Virus record (IMG/VR): IMGVR_UViG_3300020452_000997
Span: 1 to 53,022 of that record
Reading direction: 5' to 3' (one strand)
DNA from: a virus
Length of the DNA stretch: 53,022 bases
In this document: in pieces, positions 31,536-37,634 of the stretch
Layout of the letters: every line of letters starts with the position of its first letter
Position numbering within the stretch: the first letter of the stretch is position 1
Position numbers and translations under genes: made by a program
The notes under the pieces: model-generated
What the model saw: the letters and a program-made list of their open reading frames with translations, nothing else
Databases searched by the model: none
What the model was told of the DNA's origin: nothing

Positions 31536-32135
31536 ATGAGCTCCAAAAACGTACGAAACATTAAGGCAATCCACGCGCTGGCCAGTCTCTCAGAAATCGC
31601 CGACGGCATGGCATGGTACGGCATCGCTAAGTGTGTCGCGATACAACTGGCAGGTGATCACAGTATCTCAGCTAATCAATCCATCGGCGTAATCGCTGCT
31701 TTGTCGCCCCGCAATAAGTGGTCACGTAACTGCCACGATGCAGCCAGCATCATCGCCGCATACAAAGCAGGAGGAGCCGAGCAGGCAAGACTGACCAAGG
31801 TCTGCACCTTCGGGGCTAACAAAGACAAGGCAATCAGGATCTTAGAGTCTGGTTACGAAACGTTACCAAGCATCTCAGATATTCTCAGCGGTCCTAAGCT
31901 GCGCGAGTTCGCATCATGCATCGCTGGACTGGATGACGTCTGCATCGACGGGCACGCGTTCTGCATCTGGAATGGTGGCCGCACTAGCCTGAAAGAGGTT
32001 CCAGCCATCGGCGTGAGACTGCGGCAACAGATTAAAGCTGACTACGCTCAGGCCGCGGCGGATCTCAGGATCACCGGATACGAGTTACAAGCCATTACTT
32101 GGGTGACATGGCGCCGTATCCATAATGTGGGCTGA
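31536..32135 (+). CDS. HhH-glycosylase-like fold protein (tentative), 199 aa
   Basis: The arrangement of helices and motifs (IGVIAALSPRNKWSRNCHDA, CTFGANKDKAIRILESGYET, SGPKLREFASCIAGLDDVCI, DGHAFCIWNGG) recalls a phage/plasmid family that I associate with a helix-hairpin-helix DNA glycosylase-like fold. In glycosylases such a segment carries the catalytic Asp, and here DVCIDGHA could be equivalent. This is inference, and the family name is uncertain. A terminator separates it from the upstream genes. It may act in base recognition or repair. Confidence 0.6.
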   Translation: MSSKNVRNIKAIHALASLSEIADGMAWYGIAKCVAIQLAGDHSISANQSIGVIAALSPRNKWSRNCHDAASIIAAYKAGGAEQARLTKVCTFGANKDKAIRILESGYETLPSISDILSGPKLREFASCIAGLDDVCIDGHAFCIWNGGRTSLKEVPAIGVRLRQQIKADYAQAAADLRITGYELQAITWVTWRRIHNVG

Positions 32136-32138
32136 TAC

Positions 32139-32390
32139 GTGATCGAATTAATTCTCGCGGGAGTCCTGTTCTGCATCTCAACCGGTAAGCGATACGTATT
32201 CAGATCAAAGCCTAAGCCGTATCAGCATCCGTCTTTAAAACCTCAACAATGCGAAATCGTATCACGGGCAACCTGGGATAAGCATGACAGACCCTTCCTA
32301 GGCCCAAAACGAAAACGTAACGCTGAATTTTACCGATCAAGATACGTATCAAAGAAAGTAAAGAAACTTCCGAAGTCGTTACCATTCTAA
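32139..32390 (+). CDS. Basic hypothetical protein with N-terminal hydrophobic segment, 83 aa
   Basis: It starts at GTG three bases after the previous stop. The first residues (MIELILAGVLFCIST) could be a signal anchor. The remainder is very basic (PFLGPKRKRNAEFYRSRYV, SKKVKKLPKSLPF). No family was recognised. It is followed by a hairpin terminator. Confidence 0.5.
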   Translation: MIELILAGVLFCISTGKRYVFRSKPKPYQHPSLKPQQCEIVSRATWDKHDRPFLGPKRKRNAEFYRSRYVSKKVKKLPKSLPF

Positions 32391-32408
32391 ACATTAAGAA
32401 ATATCAAC

Positions 32409-32436
32409 AATCCGGTGTTTTCGCCGGATTTCTTTC
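32409..32436 (+). terminator. Probable terminator
   Basis: AATCCGG-TGTTTTCG-CCGGATT followed by TCTTTC, 18 bases after the 83-aa gene. Confidence 0.65.
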
Positions 32437-32497
32437 TATATTGGAATCAAGCGGGAGATATCCTGCTAAATGTTACTAACTCACTCACTCCAAACTA

Positions 32498-32797
32498 ATG
32501 AGAACTTTCTTCCAAATCTGCTCACTAATTCACACTTTCAATCTTGCCACTATCTTACGCTCAATCGCGTTTCCGTTCGTATTATTTTTCGTCCTTTACT
32601 TTGAGACCATTGATTCACTTTCAAGTTTCGCCACTGATTTAAACTTTCCGCCCGCGCCTAAACCTTACATAAGCCCGATGTCAGAACTTTATAAACAACT
32701 CGAAACGTTAACTGTAAAGAATCTCCGAGAAATCACAGGCATTAAAAAGAGGCTAACTAAACCGGCACTAATTGAGGCTTACCTGACCACCCACTAA
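32498..32797 (+). CDS. Membrane protein with SAP/Rho-N-like C-terminus, 99 aa
   Basis: A hydrophobic helix (ILRSIAFPFVLFFVLYF, about residues 19-36) is followed by a Pro-rich linker. The C-terminal motif (LYKQLETLTVKNLREITGIK, then KRLTKPALIEAYL) resembles the short SAP/Rho N-terminal fold. Cyanophages and their hosts carry stand-alone versions of this module. ATG 32678 would yield just that 39-residue module and may be a second start. The gene is followed by a terminator. Confidence 0.55.
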   Translation: MRTFFQICSLIHTFNLATILRSIAFPFVLFFVLYFETIDSLSSFATDLNFPPAPKPYISPMSELYKQLETLTVKNLREITGIKKRLTKPALIEAYLTTH

Positions 32798-32804
32798 ATG
32801 ATAC

Positions 32805-32965
32805 ATAGTATAAATGCCTAGTTGTTAATCAACTGGGCTTTTTTTTGCGCTATTTGACTAGTACATTTGTTCTAGGTATTTATGCCTATGACACTTCTGA
32901 ACTGGCATAGGTATATTTGCCTAGGTATATTTGCCTAGGTATTTATGCCTAATACATTTGTACTA
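32805..32965. repeat. Right cluster of 16-bp near-palindromes (operator-like)
   Basis: Sites start at 32873, 32908, 32922, 32936 and 32950, with degenerate copies at 32805 and 32859. The core is TAGGTATTTATGCCTA or TAGGTATATTTGCCTA. The last four form a head-to-tail array with an exact 14-base period in which neighbours share TA. The half-site TAGGTA is the same as in the cluster at 30442-30618, so the two clusters bracket the rightward genes. Confidence 0.75.
32817..32848 (+). terminator. Terminator closing the rightward block
   Basis: CCTAGTTG-TTAAT-CAACTGGG followed by a run of eight T, 20 bases after the 99-aa gene. It lies inside the operator-like cluster. Confidence 0.8.
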
Positions 32966-32972
32966 CCGCAAA

Positions 32973-32990
32973 ACAGCCCCGTGGGGCTGT
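32973..32990 (-). terminator. Strong hairpin, possible leftward terminator
   Basis: Perfect stem ACAGCCCC-GT-GGGGCTGT. Leftward it is followed by TTTTGC. It could stop leftward read-through from the block ending at 33627. Confidence 0.5.
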
Positions 32991-33149
32991 TCACTATCAT
33001 AGCTGCATGCCACCAAATTTTTACGCCAACCCTCCGCCGCCGAATCTTAACCAACTGTAATGTTGCAGATTGTTACAGAAACTTGACAAATCGCAAGGGC
33101 GAAGCCCATCCCCCCGACGCAACGACTAACCTATCGAGCCCTCTCAGAA

Positions 33150-33293
33150 TGGCCTACAACCAGCGTGTACTTATATATGGGTTACATTCTAAGTCAAAAG
33201 CAGTAAAAGGACCCTGAAGAGCCTCAGGAAGACCTCATAGAGGCGTTACCAGATATATGGCCTACGGAGCAACCCATAACCATCGAGATATAG
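33150..33293 (+). pseudogene. Two-frame small ORF with possible +1 shift at CCC TGA
   Basis: From ATG 33150 one frame gives MAYNQRVLIYGLHSKSKAVK-GP and stops at CCC TGA (33213-33218). Shifting +1 there gives EEPQEDLIEALPDIWPTEQP-ITIEI before TAG 33291, which has the composition of a real protein end but no start codon of its own in that stretch. It may be a decayed gene, a +1 frameshift gene, or an assembly indel. Nothing else is evident in 32991-33378. Confidence 0.35.
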
Positions 33294-33378
33294 AAGCAGA
33301 TGAAGTCAAAGCAAAGCAATCTAAGCAAAGCTCTCTGTATTGGATTTTGTATTAAAGGTCTTTATATATAAGTATAGT

Positions 33379-33462
33379 TGTGCATGGTGTACATCGATGT
33401 TGTGCGTCTTGTCCACACTGGCTGTGCATCTCGTCCATGTTAGTCCTGTGCATGGTGTACAT
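33379..33462. repeat. Four iterons, consensus TGTGCRTSKYGTMCAY (origin-like)
   Basis: Copies start at 33379, 33401, 33423 and 33447. The first and last are identical (TGTGCATGGTGTACAT), and the inner two read TGTGCGTCTTGTCCAC and TGTGCATCTCGTCCAT. Start-to-start distances of 22, 22 and 24 put them on about the same helix face. This is typical of initiator-protein sites at an origin. It lies in a gene-free gap between converging transcripts. Confidence 0.7.
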
Positions 33463-33508
33463 GATTTGATTGACAGAGATAGATCTTATGAGTCGATTGA
33501 CTAAAAAG

Positions 33509-33532
33509 AAAAAAATAAAAAAATAAAAAAAT
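33509..33532. repeat. Three tandem A7T repeats (unwinding-element-like)
   Basis: AAAAAAAT is repeated three times exactly, within a 40-base A/T-only-like stretch (33501-33540) that begins 47 bases after the last iteron. Iterons beside AT-rich tandem repeats are the usual layout of a replication origin. Confidence 0.6.
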
Positions 33533-33544
33533 AATTTTTGACAC

Positions 33545-33575
33545 AAAAAAAGCTCCCGATTCCACAGCAGGAGCT
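33545..33575 (-). terminator. Terminator of the leftward small-gene block
   Basis: Leftward AGCTCC (33575-33570) pairs with GGAGCT (33556-33551) and is followed by seven T. It is 52 bases after the last leftward gene of the block. Confidence 0.85.
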
Positions 33576-33626
33576 TGGCGTTCATGCATTCAAATCAAGT
33601 CGATGAGTTTAGAATTTAATGGCACC

Positions 33627-33932
33627 TCAATGTAACTGCCCTTCAGTATACCTTGGCTTCCTTACCCTAAGGGAAAAGAAGCCTTCAAGATCTGGGTGTT
33701 TATCCATCAAATCACGAGCTACCAAACTACTGTAGTTATTGTTGATCTTTACGGCAATACCATCTGATTCTGTATGGTAGGATGACTCCCACCTCAATAC
33801 ATGAAACATAGCATCTGCTGACCAACGTTTGATGCCCTTCGAGCGAGCCTGAAGACATAGCTGATAGCATTCATCCAAAAGCGATGGATTAGCATCCTTG
33901 ACGGCGTTCCACTGAGATTGTAGTTTGTCCAT
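33627..33932 (-). CDS. Hypothetical phage protein, 101 aa
   Basis: Mostly helical at the start (MDKLQSQWNAVKDANPSLLD, LCLQARSKGIKRWSADAMFH) with a C-terminal part SSLVARDLMDKHPDLEGFFS-LRVRK that I have seen in uncharacterised phage proteins. It is the last gene before the terminator at 33545. The function is unknown. Confidence 0.65.
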   Translation of the reverse strand: MDKLQSQWNAVKDANPSLLDECYQLCLQARSKGIKRWSADAMFHVLRWESSYHTESDGIAVKINNNYSSLVARDLMDKHPDLEGFFSLRVRKPRYTEGQLH

Positions 33933-33935
33933 GTT

Positions 33936-34178
33936 TTAGCTTAAAGAAAATAGTGTTCTTGTGGATTCTATGTCACCGTCTTTGTATTCAGTGAGATAGA
34001 TACCCGGACAATCATGATCAATGGCGCCAAATTCAATAGATTTCTCCCTAAAATTGAACGAACAATAACCTTCCATGCGTAGGTCATCGAAAAAAGGATC
34101 TACGCTGTTTCCCCATGAAATACTAAAAGCACTCAAAGAAAAGAAACCTCCTTCTGAGTCTAGGCTGACTTCAATCAT
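33936..34178 (-). CDS. Acidic hypothetical protein, 80 aa
   Basis: ATG 34178 overlaps the previous stop (ATGA), so it is preferred to the TTG at 34190. It reads MIEVSLDSEGGFFSLSAFSI, then FREKSIEFGAIDHDCPGIYL. The protein is acidic and beta-rich. The family is unknown. Confidence 0.6.
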   Translation of the reverse strand: MIEVSLDSEGGFFSLSAFSISWGNSVDPFFDDLRMEGYCSFNFREKSIEFGAIDHDCPGIYLTEYKDGDIESTRTLFSLS

Positions 34179-34450
34179 GATCCACTCCAAAGTCTAGGCT
34201 TAATGATTCCAAGTCCGTTCGTTATCGAGACAATGCTAAAAGTGTTGATTTCTTGGTCAACCGCTTTTTTCGATAATTGGTCATGATAAAAATCAAAAAC
34301 ATCAGCCTTACTGTAGGCCCTAACAGCATCAGCCAAAAGAACGTTATCTTCAATATACTCGATAAGATGAGTATCGCTAGGAAGCTCTTTATCTAAAGCC
34401 CACACCTCTTCGGAAGTTGTCCTTTCAAAAAGAGTGACAATGTCTTTCAT
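34175..34450 (-). CDS. Hypothetical protein, 91 aa
   Basis: It begins MKDIVTLFERTTSEEVWALD and is acidic and helical (EDNVLLADAVRAYSKADVFD). Both ends overlap neighbours by ATGA, so it is the middle of a coupled string. The family is unknown. Confidence 0.6.
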   Translation of the reverse strand: MKDIVTLFERTTSEEVWALDKELPSDTHLIEYIEDNVLLADAVRAYSKADVFDFYHDQLSKKAVDQEINTFSIVSITNGLGIIKPRLWSGS

Positions 34451-34626
34451 GTTTTTTGCTCCATTGTGACACGGTAAATGCGGTTTGGATGAAGGCTAAG
34501 TGCAGGGACCTCTTCCATTGCTAAGATCATAGCATGTGTACAAGACCTTGCTCTAACCTTTACTGAATGTTCTCTGTTTTTCTCGTCTTTAAAACAGACG
34601 GAAAAGTCAGACTCTTTCGTCTGCAT
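34447..34626 (-). CDS. Small hypothetical protein, 59 aa
   Basis: ATG 34626, two bases after the stop of the lyase-like gene, is chosen over an upstream TTG inside that gene. It reads MQTKESDFSVCFKDEKNREH, then SVKVRARSCTHAMILAMEEV. It is a small alpha/beta protein of unknown family, coupled to the next gene by ATGA. Confidence 0.55.
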   Translation of the reverse strand: MQTKESDFSVCFKDEKNREHSVKVRARSCTHAMILAMEEVPALSLHPNRIYRVTMEQKT

Positions 34627-34628
34627 TT

Positions 34629-35069
34629 TTAAATTCGAAACTCTCCATATTGTCCCAGTATTTTGACTTTGCTGGTTTCCACACAAGTCCCGATGGTTTG
34701 TCTGAGGCGCACTGCATCATTGTTAAGAAGTCTAATCTCTTCGCGCACCTTCATTCCACCGTACTCAGTGCGGAGCACAATACAGTCATCGTCAAGCACT
34801 TCTACTATACTGGAATGGTTCTCTTCTCCAAAATAGTCCCTTGACCTGTCCAGCACGTTACCATTTAGTTCTACTTCCATTATGCCTGAAGTCTGGCCTT
34901 GCCATTCGATAACAAACTGATTGCTCCTCAGACCTTCCTTTACTGAGAAAAAAGTTTTCATATTTACAGGCTCTAGAGTCGGTGCAAATAAGTACCTGCG
35001 CTCACTGCTCCATTTGCCGAGAGACCTGCGAAACCATTGCAATGCTTTTGGATTGTTTCTTTTAGTCAT
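34629..35069 (-). CDS. CpeS/CpcS-family phycobiliprotein lyase-like protein, 146 aa
   Basis: The first part (QWFRRSLGKWSSERRYLFAP) matches the family's opening, where a conserved GxWxSxR(R/S)-Y segment follows a short helix. The second half (VLDRSRDYFG, IVLRTEYGGMKVREEIRLLN, VRLRQTIGTC, ILGQYGEFRI) parallels the CpcS/CpeS/CpcV segment LRTEY-G-x4-EE-(L/I)-x12-RTRQT with a terminal GQYxExRI. The protein is beta-rich and 146 residues, slightly shorter than cellular lyases. Such lyases attach bilins to phycobiliproteins. The ATG overlaps the previous stop (ATGA). Bilin activity is not proven. Confidence 0.6.
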   Translation of the reverse strand: MTKRNNPKALQWFRRSLGKWSSERRYLFAPTLEPVNMKTFFSVKEGLRSNQFVIEWQGQTSGIMEVELNGNVLDRSRDYFGEENHSSIVEVLDDDCIVLRTEYGGMKVREEIRLLNNDAVRLRQTIGTCVETSKVKILGQYGEFRI

Positions 35070-35188
35070 GTTGATAGACAAAATCGATTACTATTTTGTT
35101 GATTTGGCGTAATGTTACCGGTTTGAATTAACACTGTTACGGTTAAAACAAAAGAAGCTAAAATGATAACAGGAAATGGATTGCTCAT
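35066..35188 (-). CDS. Tiny membrane peptide, 40 aa, next to the lyase-like gene
   Basis: MSNPFPVIILASFVLTVTVL-IQTG is a single hydrophobic helix. The polar remainder is NITPNQQNSNRFCLST. Its ATG overlaps the stop of the 74-aa gene and its TGA overlaps the ATG of the lyase-like gene, so it is tightly coupled on both sides. It may anchor or regulate. The family is unknown. Confidence 0.5.
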   Translation of the reverse strand: MSNPFPVIILASFVLTVTVLIQTGNITPNQQNSNRFCLST

Positions 35189-35409
35189 ACTTGTTTTCCG
35201 TAGAGGCTACGCAAATAATCGCAGCCATTAATTTGTTTAGCTGGTGATAGGACTTCAGTGCGTCCAGCTAATAATCCAGCTTTTAATCCGGCCTTGTATC
35301 CATAGTCGAATGCTTCATCGAGCATGTCGTAATCAGCAGTCTCGGGCTCAGGAAGACAACCGCAATAACGTAGATAGACATGTTCTATCGTTTCTTTTTT
35401 GATTAACAT
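35185..35409 (-). CDS. Hypothetical protein, 74 aa
   Basis: It reads MLIKKETIEHVYLRYCGCLP, then EPETADYDMLDEAFDYGYKA and GLKAGLLAGRTEVLSP. It is a small, mostly helical protein of unknown family and leads the coupled trio ending in the lyase-like gene. No strong ribosome site is visible. Confidence 0.55.
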   Translation of the reverse strand: MLIKKETIEHVYLRYCGCLPEPETADYDMLDEAFDYGYKAGLKAGLLAGRTEVLSPAKQINGCDYLRSLYGKQV

Positions 35410-35440
35410 GTCGAGGCCCCAGTATGGTTGGTTGGTTTAG

Positions 35441-35578
35441 TCATGAGTCCTCCATGGAATTGATTAACGCAAGAAGTCTATCATGGTCTTCGTCGTTTTC
35501 AAACGCATAAAGCATTTTCTGCTTCAAGCTTTGAGGTTCCCTAAGCGTTGCAGCCTTCATTTCCATCTCTGTATCCAT
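35441..35578 (-). CDS. Acidic small protein, 45 aa
   Basis: ATG 35578 gives MDTEMEMKAATLREPQSLKQ, then KMLYAFENDEDHDRLLALIN. The longer frame upstream lies within the 170-aa gene and is less likely. It is an acidic helical peptide and overlaps the previous gene by 38 bases. There is no clear ribosome site, so confidence is moderate. Confidence 0.45.
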   Translation of the reverse strand: MDTEMEMKAATLREPQSLKQKMLYAFENDEDHDRLLALINSMEDS

Positions 35579-36053
35579 GATTAATAAAAAAATCGACCTC
35601 AACCTGATTGGTGTTAAAATAATACGGAGTATAAAAAGCAGGTTCCCAAATAACTTTAGGGTTGAATTCTTTTCGCTCATCGTACTTATTATCTCTTATA
35701 GCATGGTTAACAAGAAGACTTCCTGATAAACCACTAAGAGATCGATGATAGCAGCCAACAGGAATCCGTAAAGCGCCAACTTTATCGTTTAGAAATACAT
35801 ACCAATGAGGTCTTTCCCAAGAAAGATTAAAAAGCTCAAATAAGCGGCTGCCACGAAGGACTCGATTATTATCCGTCTGATGCTTGTGACAATACCATTG
35901 CTTAAATCCGCGAATATTGGGAGGACTTGTTGAACGACCAGAATGTTCAACTAGGTCAGTCCCGTTGGAATCTTCAACGTATATGTCAAAGAATTTGACA
36001 TTCTTGGTTGTACGAAAAACTCTTGCTTCCGTAATCCGTATTGGGGTAATCAT
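35541..36053 (-). CDS. Hypothetical protein, 170 aa
   Basis: Mixed alpha/beta protein rich in His, Tyr and Trp (MITPIRITEARVFRTTKNVK, GFKQWYCHKHQTDNNRVLRG, WERPHWYVFLNDKVGALRIP). The ATG overlaps the previous stop (ATGA). I do not recognise a family. It is one of the larger genes of the small-gene block. Confidence 0.6.
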   Translation of the reverse strand: MITPIRITEARVFRTTKNVKFFDIYVEDSNGTDLVEHSGRSTSPPNIRGFKQWYCHKHQTDNNRVLRGSRLFELFNLSWERPHWYVFLNDKVGALRIPVGCYHRSLSGLSGSLLVNHAIRDNKYDERKEFNPKVIWEPAFYTPYYFNTNQVEVDFFINHGYRDGNEGCNA

Positions 36054-36325
36054 AAAGAATCCTTTACTATTGTGGTTTGACCAGCAACTTTGATCTTGAT
36101 TACTCGGTCTGCTCTAAAAGATCTCCATTGATTTAACTTGATGTCCATCACTTTGAATACATTTGGGTCTTGACATTTAACCCCGTTACCTTTAACAGGA
36201 CCTACATGTATTGGATTAAAAGTTAACTGGCGTTTTTCTCCATTCGCTTTAGTAAAAGAAACGCTAACAAACTGAGATCCAGCTGTTTTGATGATTTGGT
36301 TTAATAGCTGAGCGTGAGTGGCCAT
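36050..36325 (-). CDS. Hypothetical protein, 91 aa
   Basis: ATG 36325 with AAAGGAG six bases upstream is preferred over an upstream frame that would cross the promoter. It begins MATHAQLLNQIIKTAGSQFV and has a beta-rich middle (SVSFTKANGEKRQLTFNPIH). A good sigma70-like promoter lies just upstream (36352-36380). Similar small proteins occur in other phages, but I know no function. Confidence 0.65.
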   Translation of the reverse strand: MATHAQLLNQIIKTAGSQFVSVSFTKANGEKRQLTFNPIHVGPVKGNGVKCQDPNVFKVMDIKLNQWRSFRADRVIKIKVAGQTTIVKDSL

Positions 36326-36351
36326 TGGAAACTCCTTTGATGTATGCACTT

Positions 36352-36380
36352 ATACTAAACGCAATACTGCGATCAGTCAA
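36352..36380 (-). promoter_or_regulatory. Sigma70-like promoter TTGACT-17-TAGTAT
   Basis: Leftward, -35 TTGACT (36375-36380) and -10 TAGTAT (36352-36357) are 17 bases apart. The AAAGGAG of the 91-aa gene follows the -10 by 13 bases. Confidence 0.7.
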
Positions 36381-36426
36381 GGCTTTTAACAATTGTTCAT
36401 AAACCATTCGAAGAAGCTTGTTGTGC

Positions 36427-36597
36427 TTACGAGATGTTATAACTGTTTCTTATCTTTTGGATATTTTGATAAGCGTTTCTAAACCTTCGTATAGCAAGTA
36501 ATACTTCAGGATGGTCCCACCCCAATTCTTTTACAAGTTTAATTTCTTGTCGACCTAAAAGAGTTAACCAACTGACTTTAGCTGCAGTGTTTGTCAT
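36427..36597 (-). CDS. Small hypothetical protein, 56 aa
   Basis: The frame runs from ATG 36597 to TAA 36427-36429. GAGGA lies six bases before the ATG, and the gap to the previous stop is two bases. It reads MTNTAAKVSWLTLLGRQEIK, then LVKELGWDHPEVLLAIRRFR. The protein is helical and basic at the end, and could be a small DNA-binding protein. The family is unknown. Confidence 0.6.
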   Translation of the reverse strand: MTNTAAKVSWLTLLGRQEIKLVKELGWDHPEVLLAIRRFRNAYQNIQKIRNSYNIS

Positions 36598-36599
36598 GA

Positions 36600-36854
36600 T
36601 CAATCCTCTGGATAAGTGGTGTAGATGTCGCTAGGAAGGCAATTAAGTATCTCACAAATGTAACTTAATCCTTCTGAATCGTAACGACCAAAGTCTACCT
36701 CCAATGTTGTCTGGATGTAGTTACGATAAATTCGACCACCACGAGGCCGGAGTGCGTAACCCTCTTCAAGAATCCACAGCTCTTCTGCGGCTTCGATCCC
36801 TTGCTGAACGCGGCGGTTGTGAACGGCTTCAATTGTGACAAGACAGGTGTTCAT
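36600..36854 (-). CDS. Hypothetical protein, 84 aa
   Basis: ATG 36854 follows the CAACCAAAGGAG leader cassette. It reads MNTCLVTIEAVHNRRVQQGI, then EAAEELWILEEGYALRPRGG. It is acidic and of unknown family. A sigma70-like promoter lies directly upstream. Confidence 0.65.
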   Translation of the reverse strand: MNTCLVTIEAVHNRRVQQGIEAAEELWILEEGYALRPRGGRIYRNYIQTTLEVDFGRYDSEGLSYICEILNCLPSDIYTTYPED

Positions 36855-36879
36855 GTGTTCTCCTTTGGTTGATGGGTTA

Positions 36880-36908
36880 ATTGTATCACAAGTAAGGATG
36901 GATGTAAA
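36880..36908 (-). promoter_or_regulatory. Promoter TTTACA-17-TACAAT of the leader cassette
   Basis: Leftward -35 TTTACA (36903-36908) and -10 TACAAT (36880-36885) with a 17-base spacer. The -10 is followed after 13 bases by AAAGGAG, as in the other copies of the cassette. Confidence 0.65.
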
Positions 36909-37041
36909 GGATGTCAAAAATTGAGATCCCTTCTATCTCAAAGATGGGCTTGCCTTTCGGAATAAAAGCTTTTTCATCTACCAGCTTGTAGCTTGTCGTC
37001 CCTTCCTGGTTCTTGTACTTGACTAGATAGGGTCTTTCCAT
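36886..37041 (-). CDS. Small hypothetical protein, 51 aa
   Basis: ATG 37041 has AAAGGAG six bases upstream in the leader cassette. It reads MERPYLVKYKNQEGTTSYKL, then VDEKAFIPKGKPIFEIEGIS. It is a short beta-rich protein of unknown family. Its stop lies within the promoter of the next gene. Confidence 0.6.
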   Translation of the reverse strand: MERPYLVKYKNQEGTTSYKLVDEKAFIPKGKPIFEIEGISIFDILYIHPYL

Positions 37042-37067
37042 GGTTGTCTCCTTTGGTTGTTGAATGA

Positions 37068-37073
37068 ATTGTA
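37068..37073 (-). promoter_or_regulatory. -10 element TACAAT of leader cassette
   Basis: Leftward TACAAT, 13 bases before CAACC-AAAGGAG. I see no good -35 at 16-18 bases. Confidence 0.5.
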
Positions 37074-37089
37074 GCACAGGTCAAAGCGT

Positions 37090-37608
37090 TTACTGCTTTT
37101 TGACAAAGTAACCTTCTAAGACACAAGAGCGGTCACCCCTGCTGTCATAGCTATCAAGCACCACATGATCCTCAACCGCTACTGCGTGACGGGTGGTGAT
37201 GGCCACGCAAGGTTGCTTAGGCAGGTTGTCAGCCTTAAACAGGGCATTAACACGTTTGGCGGATCTGATTGTACCGAAGCAGCGCTTCTCTTCTGTCGAA
37301 ACGAGCTCTCCCTTGGCCTCAACCCATGACCATCCGCGTTTGCGGTAAAATTCCTTGATAACACTAAAAGGAGTACCTGCCTTAAGGATGCTTGCAGGGC
37401 GACTCCTGACAATGTCTGCACGATCCTGCAGCTCCTTAAAGATAGCCTCATAGCTTTCCCCAGTAGCCCAGCAGGCAGATCGAACAGCGCAATCGCCACC
37501 GCTGGATACGCTGTCGGGGCGTGGCTGGTAGTGCTCAATCTTAAGACCAGTGCGTTTAGTCCGCTTAGCGTCAAGCTCGGCGGTCAGATTACTGATGCGT
37601 GTAGTCAT
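37090..37608 (-). CDS. Papain-like cysteine peptidase candidate, 172 aa
   Basis: The segment SSGGDCAVRSACWATGESYE has the look of a papain/C39-type active site in which a Cys follows a turn, and LPKQPCVAITTRHAVAVEDH followed by VVLDSYDSRGDRSCVLEGYF would supply the His and Asp/Asn. The N-terminal 25 residues are basic and may be a leader. Similar compact peptidase-fold proteins occur in phages. Activity is inferred. The gene is driven by the leader cassette and is the largest gene of its neighbourhood. Confidence 0.5.
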   Translation of the reverse strand: MTTRISNLTAELDAKRTKRTGLKIEHYQPRPDSVSSGGDCAVRSACWATGESYEAIFKELQDRADIVRSRPASILKAGTPFSVIKEFYRKRGWSWVEAKGELVSTEEKRCFGTIRSAKRVNALFKADNLPKQPCVAITTRHAVAVEDHVVLDSYDSRGDRSCVLEGYFVKKQ

Positions 37609-37634
37609 GGATTTCTCCTTTGGTTGTTGGTTGA

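Noticed and set aside
32945-33149. Upstream part of a rightward frame starting at 32945
   Set aside because: It begins inside the operator-like array and crosses a perfect hairpin (32973-32990). There is no ribosome site, and composition is not gene-like until about 33150.
33352-33585. Leftward 77-codon frame with a hydrophobic stretch
   Set aside because: It runs through the iterons, the A7T repeats and the terminator hairpin. Its hydrophobic stretch is just the translated A/T repeat. It starts inside the terminator.
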